DNA of 64,000 nt from Neisseria dentiae. Lineage in GTDB: Bacteria > Pseudomonadota > Gammaproteobacteria > Burkholderiales > Neisseriaceae. Shown piece by piece: positions 1-8,361 of this stretch; position 1 is the stretch's first letter, and each line of letters begins with the position of its first letter. A program made the translations under genes and the position numbers. The stretch spans positions 868,001 to 932,000 of the forward strand of contig NZ_CP059570.1 of NCBI RefSeq assembly GCF_014055005.1, written 5' to 3'. The notes beneath the pieces are model-generated. The model ran no database searches, was not told where the DNA came from, and was given only the letters and a program-made list of their open reading frames with translations.

Positions 1-36
1 ATCTATTGTTATAGTCGAACCGTTTGCTAACGGTTT

Positions 37-111
37 CGTCATACTCGGGCTTGACCCGGGTATCTTGGATTTCAGCGGCATGAGATACCCGGGTCAAGCC
101 CGAGTATGACG
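37..111. repeat. Intergenic inverted repeat (TCAAGCCCGAGTATGACG family)
   Basis: Two perfect 29-nt arms (37-65 and 83-111) flank a 17-nt loop. The arms contain CGTCATACTCGGG and its complement. The same arm sequence, whole or in part, recurs near 1450, 3733, 13744, 16952, 31559, 36656 and 39569, so this is a dispersed repeat family and not a unique terminator. Nothing else is seen in bases 1-230. Confidence 0.85.
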
Positions 112-230
112 TGCATGCTTGTTATCAAGCTGATTGGCTGTAAGTATTTTCAGACGGCCCGGGCGGATAATGCCAAAACCCTGCCCACCGGCTTATCTTA
201 TCCCCCATATTTCCTTTTTCGGAGAACCCC

Positions 231-1334
231 ATGTCCCGCGAAACCCTGCTGCAAAACATCGCCGACCTCGTGCAAACCGACCTTGTTCCTTTGGTGGAAG
301 ATATCGACCGCAAAGGGCTTTACCCCGAAGACTTTCTGCGCAAAGCGGGCGGGCTGGGCGGTTTTGCCTGCGTGGGTAGCGAGGCCGAAGGTGGCAGCGG
401 TTTGGGTTTGGGCGCGCAGATTGCCGTGTTGCGCGAAATCGGCAAGGCTTGCGGCGCCACCGCCTTTTCGGCATGGTGCCAGGCCGCCTGCGCCTGGTAT
501 CTGCACCAAACGCCCAATCAGGCGGTAAAACGCTACCTGCCCGACGTGTTAAGCGGCAAGGTGCTGGCGGGAACAGGAATGTCGAACACCGTCAAACACT
601 TGGCGGGCATCGAAGAACACCTGCTTCAGGCGGCGGAAACCGAAGGCGGCTACATTGTAAACGGCATGCTGCCGTGGGTGTCCAATCTCGGCGAAGACCA
701 TATCTGGGCGAACACCGCGCAAACCGGCGGCGGCTATGTGATGTTTATCACCGGTGCCGCGCGCGAAGGCGTGTCGCTGATTGCCTGCCCCGAATTCTGC
801 GCGCTGGAAGGCACGCGCACGTTTGCGATTAAGTTCGACAACGTTTTCGTGCCGCATGAAGACGTTTTGGCCGCGCCCGAACAGTTCGCCGACTTTATCA
901 AAACCATCAAAGCGGGCTTTATCCTGCTGCAAATCGGCATCGGTGCGGGCATTATCGACGGCTGCCTGCACGAAATCGCGCTGGCCGACGTGGGCAGCGA
1001 AACCAATTATTTCTTAGACCACGGCCGCGACGCGCTGCAAAAGCGCCATCAGGCCCTGCTGGCGAAAACCATGAAACTGGCCGACGAAGCCTACCTCAAC
1101 CAGGCCAATATGCTCGAAACCCTGCAAACCCGCGCCGATGCTTCGCAACTGTGCCTCGACGCATCGCAATCGGCCGCCCTGCATGCCGGCGCAAAAGGCT
1201 ATTTGATGTCCAGCCCCGTACAGCGCCGCCTGCGCGAAGCCATGTTCGTTGCCATCGTTACCCCCGCATTGAAACACCTGCGCAAAGAAATCAGCGATTT
1301 GGAGTTTATGGGCGGCGACGAATTTTCGATTTGA
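231..1334 (+). CDS. Acyl-CoA-dehydrogenase-like flavoprotein (substrate unknown)
   Basis: A 367-residue protein of the acyl-CoA dehydrogenase fold: helical N-terminus, a Gly-rich stretch around residues 50-65 (EAEGGSGLGLG), a central beta region around 120-215 (GVSLIACPEF) and a helical C-terminus. The C-terminal EGT-like segment that supplies the catalytic Glu in many acyl-CoA dehydrogenases is not seen. The corresponding stretch reads REAMFVAIVTPALKHLRKEI, so a conventional dehydrogenase role is doubtful. GGAG at 221-224 supports the start. The next genes encode a sulfonate/taurine-type ABC importer, so a flavin-dependent oxidation of an imported organosulfur or similar compound is possible. 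That role is inferred from position only. Confidence 0.75.
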   Translation: MSRETLLQNIADLVQTDLVPLVEDIDRKGLYPEDFLRKAGGLGGFACVGSEAEGGSGLGLGAQIAVLREIGKACGATAFSAWCQAACAWYLHQTPNQAVKRYLPDVLSGKVLAGTGMSNTVKHLAGIEEHLLQAAETEGGYIVNGMLPWVSNLGEDHIWANTAQTGGGYVMFITGAAREGVSLIACPEFCALEGTRTFAIKFDNVFVPHEDVLAAPEQFADFIKTIKAGFILLQIGIGAGIIDGCLHEIALADVGSETNYFLDHGRDALQKRHQALLAKTMKLADEAYLNQANMLETLQTRADASQLCLDASQSAALHAGAKGYLMSSPVQRRLREAMFVAIVTPALKHLRKEISDLEFMGGDEFSI

Positions 1335-1346
1335 ACCAATCCAAAC

Positions 1347-1387
1347 AGGCCGTCTGAAAACAATCAACCATGTTTTTCAGACGGCCT
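1347..1387 (+). terminator. DUS inverted-pair terminator
   Basis: AGGCCGTCTGAAA is followed by its complement ending in TTTCAGACGGCCT, forming a hairpin 12 bases after the flavoprotein gene stop. Inverted DUS pairs of this type are known to act as transcription terminators in Neisseria. Confidence 0.75.
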
Positions 1388-1449
1388 GGCCGGCAAAACT
1401 CCTTTCCTGCAAAGCAGAGATAAAGTCAATTAGTTTGATAAAGCACACA

Positions 1450-1479
1450 CGTCATACTCGGACCAAATCCGAGTATGAC
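1450..1479. repeat. Short hairpin of the GTCATACTCGG family
   Basis: GTCATACTCGGA and TCCGAGTATGAC are complementary arms around a short loop. An upstream in-frame ATG at 1475 lies inside this repeat, which argues against using it as the start of the next gene. Confidence 0.7.
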
Positions 1480-1513
1480 CGAACTGCCCCCCGACACCAC
1501 ACAAGGCAAAACC

Positions 1514-2314
1514 ATGACCGCCGCACTTTCCGTTGACAACCTTTCCCTCGGCTACCAAGAACAGGGCCGTCTGAAAACCATTCTGCAAGATTTTTCCCTA
1601 ACCGTGGCACAGGGCGAGCTGGTGAGCCTGCTCGGCCCCAGCGGCGTGGGCAAATCTTCGCTGCTGCGCGTGCTGGCGGGGCTGAACCGCCCGCTGCAAG
1701 GCCGCGTTTCGCTGTTGGGCGAAAACGTAGAAAAACCGCACCCGCGCGTAGGCTTTGTGTTTCAGACGGCCTCTTTGCTGCCGTGGCTGAACGTGCGCGA
1801 CAATGTCGCTTTTGGCTTGGACTTCAAAAAACAGCCGCATATCGGCAAAGCCGAGCTGAAAAGCCGCGTGGAAGACGCGCTGGCCGAAGTGGGCCTGAGC
1901 CATGCGGCCGACCAGTTTCCGGCCGCGCTTTCGGGCGGCATGGCGCAGCGCGTATCCCTTGCCCGCGCGCTGGCGCGCCAGCCGCAGGTGCTGCTGCTCG
2001 ACGAACCTTTTTCCGCACTTGACGAAGTGATCCGCGCGCAAATGCAGGATTTGCTGCGCGAAATCGTGAGCCGCCACCAAACCGCCGCCGTGATGGTAAC
2101 GCACGACATCGATGAAGCCCTGCTGGTATCCGACCGCATTGTGCTGATCGGCCAAACCCCCGGCCGCATCCTCGGTACCTGGCAGCCGCAGCACGCTTTC
2201 CCGCGCCACGACAAGCTGTGGGAGATGAACGCCATGCGCGGTGAGATTTTGCAGTCGCTGCACCACGCGCAGCAATACAGCATGCAGGCGAAAACGGTGG
2301 ATTTTGTGATTTAA
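1514..2314 (+). CDS. ABC transporter ATPase, SsuB/TauB-type
   Basis: A 266-residue ABC ATPase of the nitrate/sulfonate/taurine importer class. Walker A is GPSGVGKS (41-48), the Q-loop is FVFQTASLLPW (Gln84), the signature is LSGGMAQ (139-145), Walker B ends LLLDEPFSALD (about 160-170) and the H-loop is VTHDIDEAL. I chose ATG 1514 over ATG 1475 because the earlier one lies in a repeat. Two DUS copies are inside the gene: one encodes GRLK and the reverse one encodes the FQTA of the Q-loop. The protein should energise the permease at 4416. The ligand cannot be read from the sequence. Confidence 0.9.
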   Translation: MTAALSVDNLSLGYQEQGRLKTILQDFSLTVAQGELVSLLGPSGVGKSSLLRVLAGLNRPLQGRVSLLGENVEKPHPRVGFVFQTASLLPWLNVRDNVAFGLDFKKQPHIGKAELKSRVEDALAEVGLSHAADQFPAALSGGMAQRVSLARALARQPQVLLLDEPFSALDEVIRAQMQDLLREIVSRHQTAAVMVTHDIDEALLVSDRIVLIGQTPGRILGTWQPQHAFPRHDKLWEMNAMRGEILQSLHHAQQYSMQAKTVDFVI

Positions 2315-2383
2315 ACGCCGCAAGGCCGTCTGAAAACGCACCAACCCGATCAAACCGCAACCTGCTTTTGTGAAGAACACCCT

Positions 2384-3550
2384 ATGCACACCCGCCGCGA
2401 TTTTCTCAAACTTTCCGCCTTGTTCGGCGCCGCTGCCGCCCTGCCGCTGCTGCAAGCCTGTTCCAAACGTGCCTCCGCCGACCCCGACGCACCGCTCACC
2501 ATCGGCTATCTGCCGATTCTCGATGCCACGCCGCTGTTGGTGGCGCACGGCACGGGGCTGTTCCGGCAAAACGGCGTGGAAACCGTGAAGCCCGTTTTGT
2601 TCCGCTCTTGGGCAAGCCTGGTGGAAGCGTTTTTAAGCGGGCAGGTCAACCTGATTCATGTGCTCTCGCCGATGAGCGTGTGGATGCGCTACGGCAGCCG
2701 CGCCCCCGTGCGCGCGCTGATGTGGAACCACACCTGCGGCTCGGCGCTGACCGTGCGCCCCGATATCCGGAGCGTGCAGGATTTGCAGGGGCAAACGGTG
2801 GCGATACCGTTTTGGTATTCGATACACAACGTGATTGTGCAGCAGATGATACGGCAGGCCGGTTTGCAGGTGGTGGAGAAAAACCCGCGCCAAGGGCAGG
2901 TGCGGCTGACGGTGATGCCGCCTTCGGATATGGTGCCGGGGCTGGCTTCCAAGCAGATTGCGGGCTTTATCGTGGCCGAGCCGTTTAACGCGCTGGCCGA
3001 AGCCAAAGGCGTGGGCAGGGTGCTGCGCTTTTCGGGCGATATTTGGAAAGACCACGCCTGCTGCCTTTCGATGATGCACGACCACGATATCCAAAACCGC
3101 CCCGAATGGGTGCAAAAAGTGGTTACTTCGCTGGTGCAGGCCGCCGCATGGGCGAAAAACCACCGCGTCGAAACCGCCAACCTGCTGGCCAAACAGGGTG
3201 TGCAGAAATACACCCCGCACGATGCAAATGTGTTGCGCAGCGTGTTACAGCCCGAGCCGGTGGCATGGGGCAGATATGAGCGCGACGGCGCGGTGAGGCA
3301 TCTTGATTGGCACCAGAAGCGCATCGATTTTCAGCCTTACCCGTTTCAATCGTATAGCGAAATGCTGGTTACGCTGTTGCAGCAAACCCATTTGGCGGGC
3401 GTGAACACGTTTTTGCAGGCGTTAAACCCCGCCGAAGCGGCGAAAGAGCTGTTTGACACGCGCTTTGTGGAAGCGGCGCTAAGGCCGTCTGAAATGATGC
3501 AGGCGTTCGGCTTGCAGGGTTTGGCCAGAAAAGAAGTGTTTGAGATTTGA
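2384..3550 (+). CDS. Tat-exported lipoprotein substrate-binding protein (SsuA/NMT1-THI5 type)
   Basis: A 388-residue periplasmic binding protein. The N-terminus carries a twin-arginine motif RRDFLK (4-9), a hydrophobic stretch and a lipobox LLQAC with Cys26, so it is probably exported folded by Tat and lipid-anchored. The mature part begins with a YLPILDATPLLVA segment typical of the nitrate/sulfonate/thiamine-precursor binding family. It lies 69 bases after the ATPase gene. A DUS near the 3' end encodes RPSE. The ligand is unknown; sulfonates, taurine or a pyrimidine precursor would all fit the family. Confidence 0.85.
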   Translation: MHTRRDFLKLSALFGAAAALPLLQACSKRASADPDAPLTIGYLPILDATPLLVAHGTGLFRQNGVETVKPVLFRSWASLVEAFLSGQVNLIHVLSPMSVWMRYGSRAPVRALMWNHTCGSALTVRPDIRSVQDLQGQTVAIPFWYSIHNVIVQQMIRQAGLQVVEKNPRQGQVRLTVMPPSDMVPGLASKQIAGFIVAEPFNALAEAKGVGRVLRFSGDIWKDHACCLSMMHDHDIQNRPEWVQKVVTSLVQAAAWAKNHRVETANLLAKQGVQKYTPHDANVLRSVLQPEPVAWGRYERDGAVRHLDWHQKRIDFQPYPFQSYSEMLVTLLQQTHLAGVNTFLQALNPAEAAKELFDTRFVEAALRPSEMMQAFGLQGLARKEVFEI

Positions 3551-3576
3551 TGCGGGCAATCAGCAAGCCTTGAGGG

Positions 3577-3655
3577 TAGGGCGCGTAGTCGGCCGCGTTG
3601 CGGCGGTGTTTTTGTTTAAAAATCCGCTTCACAAGTTTTCTGACTACACGCCCTA
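3577..3655. repeat. Short TIR element, AGGGCGTGTAGTC family
   Basis: The ends are TAGGGCGCGTAGTC and its near complement GACTACACGCCCTA, with inner GCGGCGGTGTTTTTG and CCGCTTCACAAG. A longer relative occurs at 43019-43183, so this looks like a small non-coding mobile repeat. It occupies part of the 352-base gap 3551-3902. Confidence 0.55.
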
Positions 3656-3732
3656 ATCTGAAACCTTTGAAAAATTTATTAAAGCCGTCTGAAAATTTAA
3701 CCCGAATACACGGCTTCCGGTAACACTCGCCT

Positions 3733-3838
3733 GTCATTGCCGGGCTTGACCCGGCAATCCGGCACCGGATATTTCTGAAATATCCGCTTTTTATCTGAGT
3801 GGCAAATACTGGATTATCGGGTAAAGCCCGATAATGAC
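3733..3838. repeat. Inverted repeat pair (GGGCTTGACCCGG family)
   Basis: GTCATTGCCGGGCTTGACCC at the left and a diverged complement ending in CCCGATAATGAC at the right. It belongs to the same dispersed family as 37-111. A single DUS (AAGCCGTCTGAAA) precedes it and another (TTTCAGACGGCCTT) follows it. No gene is seen in 3551-3902. Confidence 0.55.
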
Positions 3839-3902
3839 GGCATAAAATATTTCAGACGGCCTTAATGAGTTTTGCAAAGCTCGGTTACAACATCGGAGTG
3901 TT

Positions 3903-4361
3903 ATGTCGGTTTTTATTTTAATGGCCTTGGCCGCCGGTGCGGCTTTGGCTTCGCAGGCCGCAATTAACAGCCAATTGGCTAAAGGCTTGCTGATGCAGCC
4001 GTTGGTGGCCGCAATGATATCGTTTGCGGTAGGCACGGTTGTGCTGCTGGCTTTGTGTTTCTTGAAAGCGGATTTGGCAGGCGCGTGGCAGCAGATGCCG
4101 CAGCAGCCCGCATGGAAATATTTGGGCGGCGTGCTGGGTGCGGGGTTTGTGTTTACCACCGTGTTTCTCGCCCCCAAGCTCGGCATTACCAATATGCTGT
4201 TTTTCATTATTGTCGGCCAACTGCTCACGGCCGCAGTAATCGACCATTTCGGCTTAATCGGCATGGCTGTCAGGCCGGTGCAGGTGTGGCAGCTTTTAGG
4301 GTTGTTGGTGATGGCGGCAGGGTTGGTGCTGTTTTTCTTCGGCCGGCGGCTGTTTGGCTGA
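3903..4361 (+). CDS. DMT-type membrane protein (YdcZ/DUF606 family)
   Basis: A 152-residue integral membrane protein with about five hydrophobic segments: MALAAGAALASQAAINSQLA at the N-terminus, two central helices and a C-terminal one ending in LVLFFFGRR. The SQAAINSQLAK start and the APKLGITNMLF segment are typical of the DUF606/YdcZ family, a half-size relative of drug/metabolite transporters that probably works as a dimer. It lies between the binding-protein and permease genes of the ABC cluster. It could move the same substrate or its product, or be an unrelated insertion in the operon. Confidence 0.8.
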   Translation: MSVFILMALAAGAALASQAAINSQLAKGLLMQPLVAAMISFAVGTVVLLALCFLKADLAGAWQQMPQQPAWKYLGGVLGAGFVFTTVFLAPKLGITNMLFFIIVGQLLTAAVIDHFGLIGMAVRPVQVWQLLGLLVMAAGLVLFFFGRRLFG

Positions 4362-4415
4362 AAAGTCTGCCGTGCAGGCCGTCTGAACACATATCATTAG
4401 AAAAAAAGGAAAACC

Positions 4416-5165
4416 ATGAAGTCAAACAACTATCTGCTCGGCGGCTTGGGGCTGCTGGCTTTGCTGGCCGTTTGGCAGGCCGGCGCCGTGCTGTTGGCGC
4501 AGAATATGCCGCTGGCCAACCTGCTCGCACCCGCGCCGGCGTTGGGCAATCTCGGCGTTCTGCTTTCAGACGGCCAGTTGTGGCCGCATATCTGGGCAAG
4601 TTTGCAGCGCGTGTTTGTGGGCTTGTTTTTCGCGCTGCTAATCGGCGTGCCGGTGGGGTTTGCATTGGGGCTGTCGCCTAAAACCGAGCAGGCCGCCAGC
4701 CCCGCTTTTCAGTTTCTGCGCATGATTTCGCCGCTTTCGTGGATGCCGGTGGTGGTGATGCTGTTCGGTATCGGCGATGCGCCGATTTATTTCCTGCTTG
4801 CCTTTGCAGCTGTGTGGCCGATTATCCTCAACACCGCATCGGGCGTGAAAAATATCAACAAACAGTGGCTGGAGCTGGGCCGCTCGCTTTCGGCCACCAA
4901 GGGCGAAATGCTGTTTAAAATCATGTTGCCCGCAGTAACCGGCGATATTCTGAACGGCCTGCGGCTGGCCATCGGCATCGTGTGGGTGGTGTTGGTGCCG
5001 TGCGAAATGCTGGGCGTAAACGAGGGGTTGGGTTATTTTATTCTCGATACCCGCGACCGTTTGGCTTATTCGGAGTTGATGGCCGCCATCGTGTTAATCG
5101 GCTTAATCGGCTGGGCGCTCGACAGCGGTTCGCGCAAACTGGGCAACTGGTGGAAGCACGGTTAG
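4416..5165 (+). CDS. ABC transporter permease, SsuC/TauC-type
   Basis: A 249-residue inner-membrane permease with about six hydrophobic segments. The cytoplasmic EAA-like coupling loop is ELGRSLSATKGEMLFKIMLP around residues 150-170, as in the binding-protein-dependent inner-membrane component family. AAAAAAGGAAAACC precedes the ATG. It is separated from its ATPase and binding protein by the DMT gene, but orientation and family match, so the three should form one importer. A DUS encodes LLSDGQ around residue 50. Confidence 0.88.
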   Translation: MKSNNYLLGGLGLLALLAVWQAGAVLLAQNMPLANLLAPAPALGNLGVLLSDGQLWPHIWASLQRVFVGLFFALLIGVPVGFALGLSPKTEQAASPAFQFLRMISPLSWMPVVVMLFGIGDAPIYFLLAFAAVWPIILNTASGVKNINKQWLELGRSLSATKGEMLFKIMLPAVTGDILNGLRLAIGIVWVVLVPCEMLGVNEGLGYFILDTRDRLAYSELMAAIVLIGLIGWALDSGSRKLGNWWKHG

Positions 5166-5299
5166 CGGCACCTGCCGGTCGGCTGCCCCTGATATCGGCG
5201 GGAATATGGCGGCTTACCGGCTTCAAGAATCCCGTTTGTGCAAAAGCACTTGATTTCGGGTTTGCACAGTAACAATACGGGGGTTTCAACAAAACAAAC

Positions 5300-5328
5300 A
5301 GGCCGTCTGAAAACACTTCAGACGGCCT
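5300..5328. terminator. DUS-pair bidirectional terminator
   Basis: AGGCCGTCTGAAA and TTCAGACGGCCT are separated by a short loop between the convergent permease (+) and SLC13 (-) genes. It is well placed to stop transcription from both sides. Confidence 0.8.
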
Positions 5329-5349
5329 GTTCGTTATCACTTCAAGGGA

Positions 5350-6753
5350 TTAAGCGTAGAACGCGTAGGCCCACAAAGCAACGAGGAATATACAGAGAAT
5401 ATTCAGCAGCAAACCCACGCGCATCATATCTTTCTGTTTCACCAACCCCGTGCCGAACACGATGGCGTTGGGCGGGGTGGCAACCGGCAGCATAAAGGCA
5501 CAAGAGGCGCCGACGCCGATCACAAACACCATCACTTCTTTCGGCAGCCCCATCTGGGTGGCCACGCCGGCGAAAATCGGCACCAACAGCGCGGCAGAGG
5601 CGGTGTTGCTGGTGAATTCGGTTAAGAAGATGATGAAAGTGGCCACGATGAAAATCACAATCAGCGGATGGGCCAAAGCAAAAGTGGTGGCAACCTGTTG
5701 GCCGATGGCTTCGGAGGCGCCGGAAACCTGCATCAGGTTGCTCAGGCAGATGCCGCCGCCGAAGAGCATCAGCACGCCCCAGTCGGTGTTGCGGGCCACT
5801 TCTTTCCAGCGCGCCACGCCCAACACCACCACGGTAACGGCGGCAGTCAGCGCAACAACGGTGTCGGGGTTGGAAATGCCGAACACGTCTTTGATTTTAG
5901 AGCCGAATATCCACGCGGTGGCGGTGGCGATGAAAATCAGCATGGCCAGCACGCGGTGCAGCGTCCACGGAATATGTTCGGCTTTCACTTCCACGCGCTC
6001 ACTCAGATTGGGGCGCAAAATGATGTAGAGCGAAAACAGCATCAGCGGCAGCATCAGCAGCATCATGGGCAAGCCCATTTTCATCCAGCCCATAAAGTCC
6101 AGGTCCAGCGCTTTGGCGGCGATGGCGTTGGGCGGCGAACCCACAATGGTGCCCAAACCGCCGATGCTGGCGCAGTAGGCGATGCCGAGCAGCACGAACA
6201 CGAAGGTTTTGCGCTCTTTTTCTTTATCCAGGTGGTCCATCATGCCCATGGCCAGCGGCAGCATCATGGCGGCGGTGGCGGTGTTGCTGATCCACATCGA
6301 TAAGAACGCGGTTACAACAAACAACATCAGCACCGCCACTTTCATATTGCCGCGCGAAAGCGAAATCAGCCACACAGCGATTTTGCGGTCGAGCCGCTGC
6401 ATATGCAGGGCGGCGGCGAGTGCGAAGCCGCCGAAAAAGATATAGATAATCGGGTCGGAAAAGCTGCTCATGGCCTTTTTGATGTCCATGTCGGGAAAGC
6501 CCAACAACACGGCCAGCAGCGGCACCATCAGCGCGGTTACGGTGATGTGCACCGCTTCGGTAAACCACATAATCGCCACAAACACCAACACGGCAATGCC
6601 TTTGTTGGCGTTGGTGTCGTAGGGCAGGATATGGTAGATACCGAAGCTGACGATGGCTGCGATAATGGCGGTGAACAGGCCTTTGAAATCGGTTATCGGC
6701 GCCTGCGCGCTGAGCAACTCGATATTTTCGGGTCGGTTTTTATCAGGAGTCAT
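5350..6753 (-). CDS. SLC13/DASS-family anion (dicarboxylate or citrate) transporter
   Basis: A 467-residue polytopic membrane protein starting MTPDKNRPEN. The start at 6753 has AGGAAA about 10 bases upstream; the earlier in-frame ATG at 6876 has no support and gives a non-membrane leader. Family signs include WFTEAVHITVTALMVP, SNTATAAMMLPLA and a second SNTASAALLVPIF repeat, the paired SNT sodium/substrate-site motifs of DASS transporters, and PPNAIVFGTG near the C-terminus. It probably imports di- or tricarboxylates with sodium. Substrate specificity is not readable. Confidence 0.88.
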   Translation of the reverse strand: MTPDKNRPENIELLSAQAPITDFKGLFTAIIAAIVSFGIYHILPYDTNANKGIAVLVFVAIMWFTEAVHITVTALMVPLLAVLLGFPDMDIKKAMSSFSDPIIYIFFGGFALAAALHMQRLDRKIAVWLISLSRGNMKVAVLMLFVVTAFLSMWISNTATAAMMLPLAMGMMDHLDKEKERKTFVFVLLGIAYCASIGGLGTIVGSPPNAIAAKALDLDFMGWMKMGLPMMLLMLPLMLFSLYIILRPNLSERVEVKAEHIPWTLHRVLAMLIFIATATAWIFGSKIKDVFGISNPDTVVALTAAVTVVVLGVARWKEVARNTDWGVLMLFGGGICLSNLMQVSGASEAIGQQVATTFALAHPLIVIFIVATFIIFLTEFTSNTASAALLVPIFAGVATQMGLPKEVMVFVIGVGASCAFMLPVATPPNAIVFGTGLVKQKDMMRVGLLLNILCIFLVALWAYAFYA

Positions 6754-6964
6754 GGTGTAGTTTCCTGTTTGTTGGAAAATCGGCGGCGGGTGCCTGCCGG
6801 GCGTTGAGATTGGAAGGGCAGTATAAGTGTAAGCCGATGTAGCTGTAAAGAATCTGTAAACAAACCTTTCCGGCAAAACGCCGGCGCCCTTGCTTTTTCA
6901 GACGGCCTTCGCTATAACCGCCCTTATTTCGCAATATTGCGGCGGCAGACAGAAAGTGTAAAGC

Positions 6965-8197
6965 ATGGATTCAACCCAATCTCATCCGCACACCCTGCGT
7001 TATTTGTGGCTGCTGGTTTTGGCGGCGGCTTCGGTGCTGATGATTACCATGGGCATCAGGATGTCGCTGGGGCTGTTTGTGCAGCCCATGGTGCGCGATA
7101 CCGCTTTGAGCATCACCGGCATCAGCTTTGCGATGGCGGTAACGCAGCTGATGTGGGGCGTATCGCAGCCGCTGACCGGCGCGCTCGCCGACCGCTTCGG
7201 CGCGTGGCCGGTGATTTTTTGGGGAACGCTGCTGCTGGCTGCCGGTTGCGCGCTGGTGCCGTGGCTGCCCACCACTTGGGGGCTGACTTTAACGGTGGGC
7301 GTGATGGTTGCGTTTGGAGCCGGGGCGGGCAGTTTTTCGATTTTGATGAGCCAAGTGGCCAACAAAGTGCCGCCGCAGATGCGCGGCACGGCTTCGGGCA
7401 TTGTGAACGCGGGCGGATCGTTCGGGCAGTTTCTGTTCGCACCGATAGTGCAGGGGCTGATTTTTCTGCCTGCCGCAGGCTGGCGCGGCGCGATGTATGC
7501 GCTGGCGGCCATCAGCCTGCTGGTGATTCCCGTTTCGCGCTGGCTCACGCGCGGCGATGCCGAGGTTGCGGTTCAGACGGCTGCTGCGGCAAGCGGCGGC
7601 CAAACCTTAAAACAGGCTTTGGCGCAGTCGTTTAAAGACCGCAGTTATATCCTGCTGCACTTGGGCTTTTTCACCTGCGGTTTTCATATCGCCTTTCTGG
7701 TTACGCACCTGCCTTCCGAAGTGGCGCTGTGCGGCCTGCCGCCCGCCGTGGCTTCGTGGTCGTTGGCGATTATCGGCCTTGCCAACGTTGTCGGCAGCCT
7801 GATGGTGGGGTGGGCGGTCGGCCGCTGGCGCAGCAAATATCTGCTGTTTTGGATGTATGCCTCGCGCGCGCTGCTGATTGCGGCATATCTGGCCATGCCG
7901 CGCACCGATGTAACGTTTTACCTGTTCGCCGCAGGGCTGGGGTTAACATGGCTGGCCACCGTACCACCCACCGCCGCCATCGTCGGCAAACTCTTCGGCG
8001 TGCGCTATTTGGCCACTTTGTTCGGCTTAACCCTGTTGTCGCACCAAATCGGCGGCTTTTTCGGCGCCTATCTGGGCGGCTGGGCCATCACGGCATTCGG
8101 TGATTACGGCTGGATGTGGTATGCCGACATGGCGCTGGCCGCTGCGGCAGCGTTATTGAACCTGCCGATTCGCGAAAGCAAAGTACAGCGTGCATAG
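6965..8197 (+). CDS. MFS transporter
   Basis: A 410-residue major facilitator with about 12 hydrophobic segments. The loop between helices 2 and 3 reads GALADRFGAWPVIF, an MFS motif-A variant, and there is a Gly-rich GAGAGSFSILMSQVANKVPP segment. It resembles monocarboxylate/oxalate-formate type antiporters more than drug exporters, but the substrate is not assignable. It is divergent from the SLC13 gene. A reverse DUS encodes VQTAAA around residue 205. Confidence 0.82.
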   Translation: MDSTQSHPHTLRYLWLLVLAAASVLMITMGIRMSLGLFVQPMVRDTALSITGISFAMAVTQLMWGVSQPLTGALADRFGAWPVIFWGTLLLAAGCALVPWLPTTWGLTLTVGVMVAFGAGAGSFSILMSQVANKVPPQMRGTASGIVNAGGSFGQFLFAPIVQGLIFLPAAGWRGAMYALAAISLLVIPVSRWLTRGDAEVAVQTAAAASGGQTLKQALAQSFKDRSYILLHLGFFTCGFHIAFLVTHLPSEVALCGLPPAVASWSLAIIGLANVVGSLMVGWAVGRWRSKYLLFWMYASRALLIAAYLAMPRTDVTFYLFAAGLGLTWLATVPPTAAIVGKLFGVRYLATLFGLTLLSHQIGGFFGAYLGGWAITAFGDYGWMWYADMALAAAAALLNLPIRESKVQRA

Positions 8198-8250
8198 CAA
8201 TAAGCGGTTGTGCCGGATAAACTGAAATTTAAATTATTGGCATATAAAGG

Positions 8251-8290
8251 CTTCAGGCCGTCTGAAAATATTATTTCAGACGGCCTGAAG
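8251..8290. terminator. DUS-pair palindrome terminator
   Basis: CTTCAGGCCGTCTGAAAAT with the matching complement forms an almost perfect 40-base palindrome between the convergent MFS (+) and rarA (-) genes. Confidence 0.8.
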
Positions 8291-8361
8291 CCTTTGAAAG
8301 CCTTATCGTTTTTTAAACACTTGAATCATATTCGGCTTCGAATGCCGACCGGATTCCAACA

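Noticed and set aside
1475..1513. Upstream ATG at 1475 for the ABC ATPase
   Set aside because: It lies within a dispersed hairpin repeat and adds 13 residues without family similarity.
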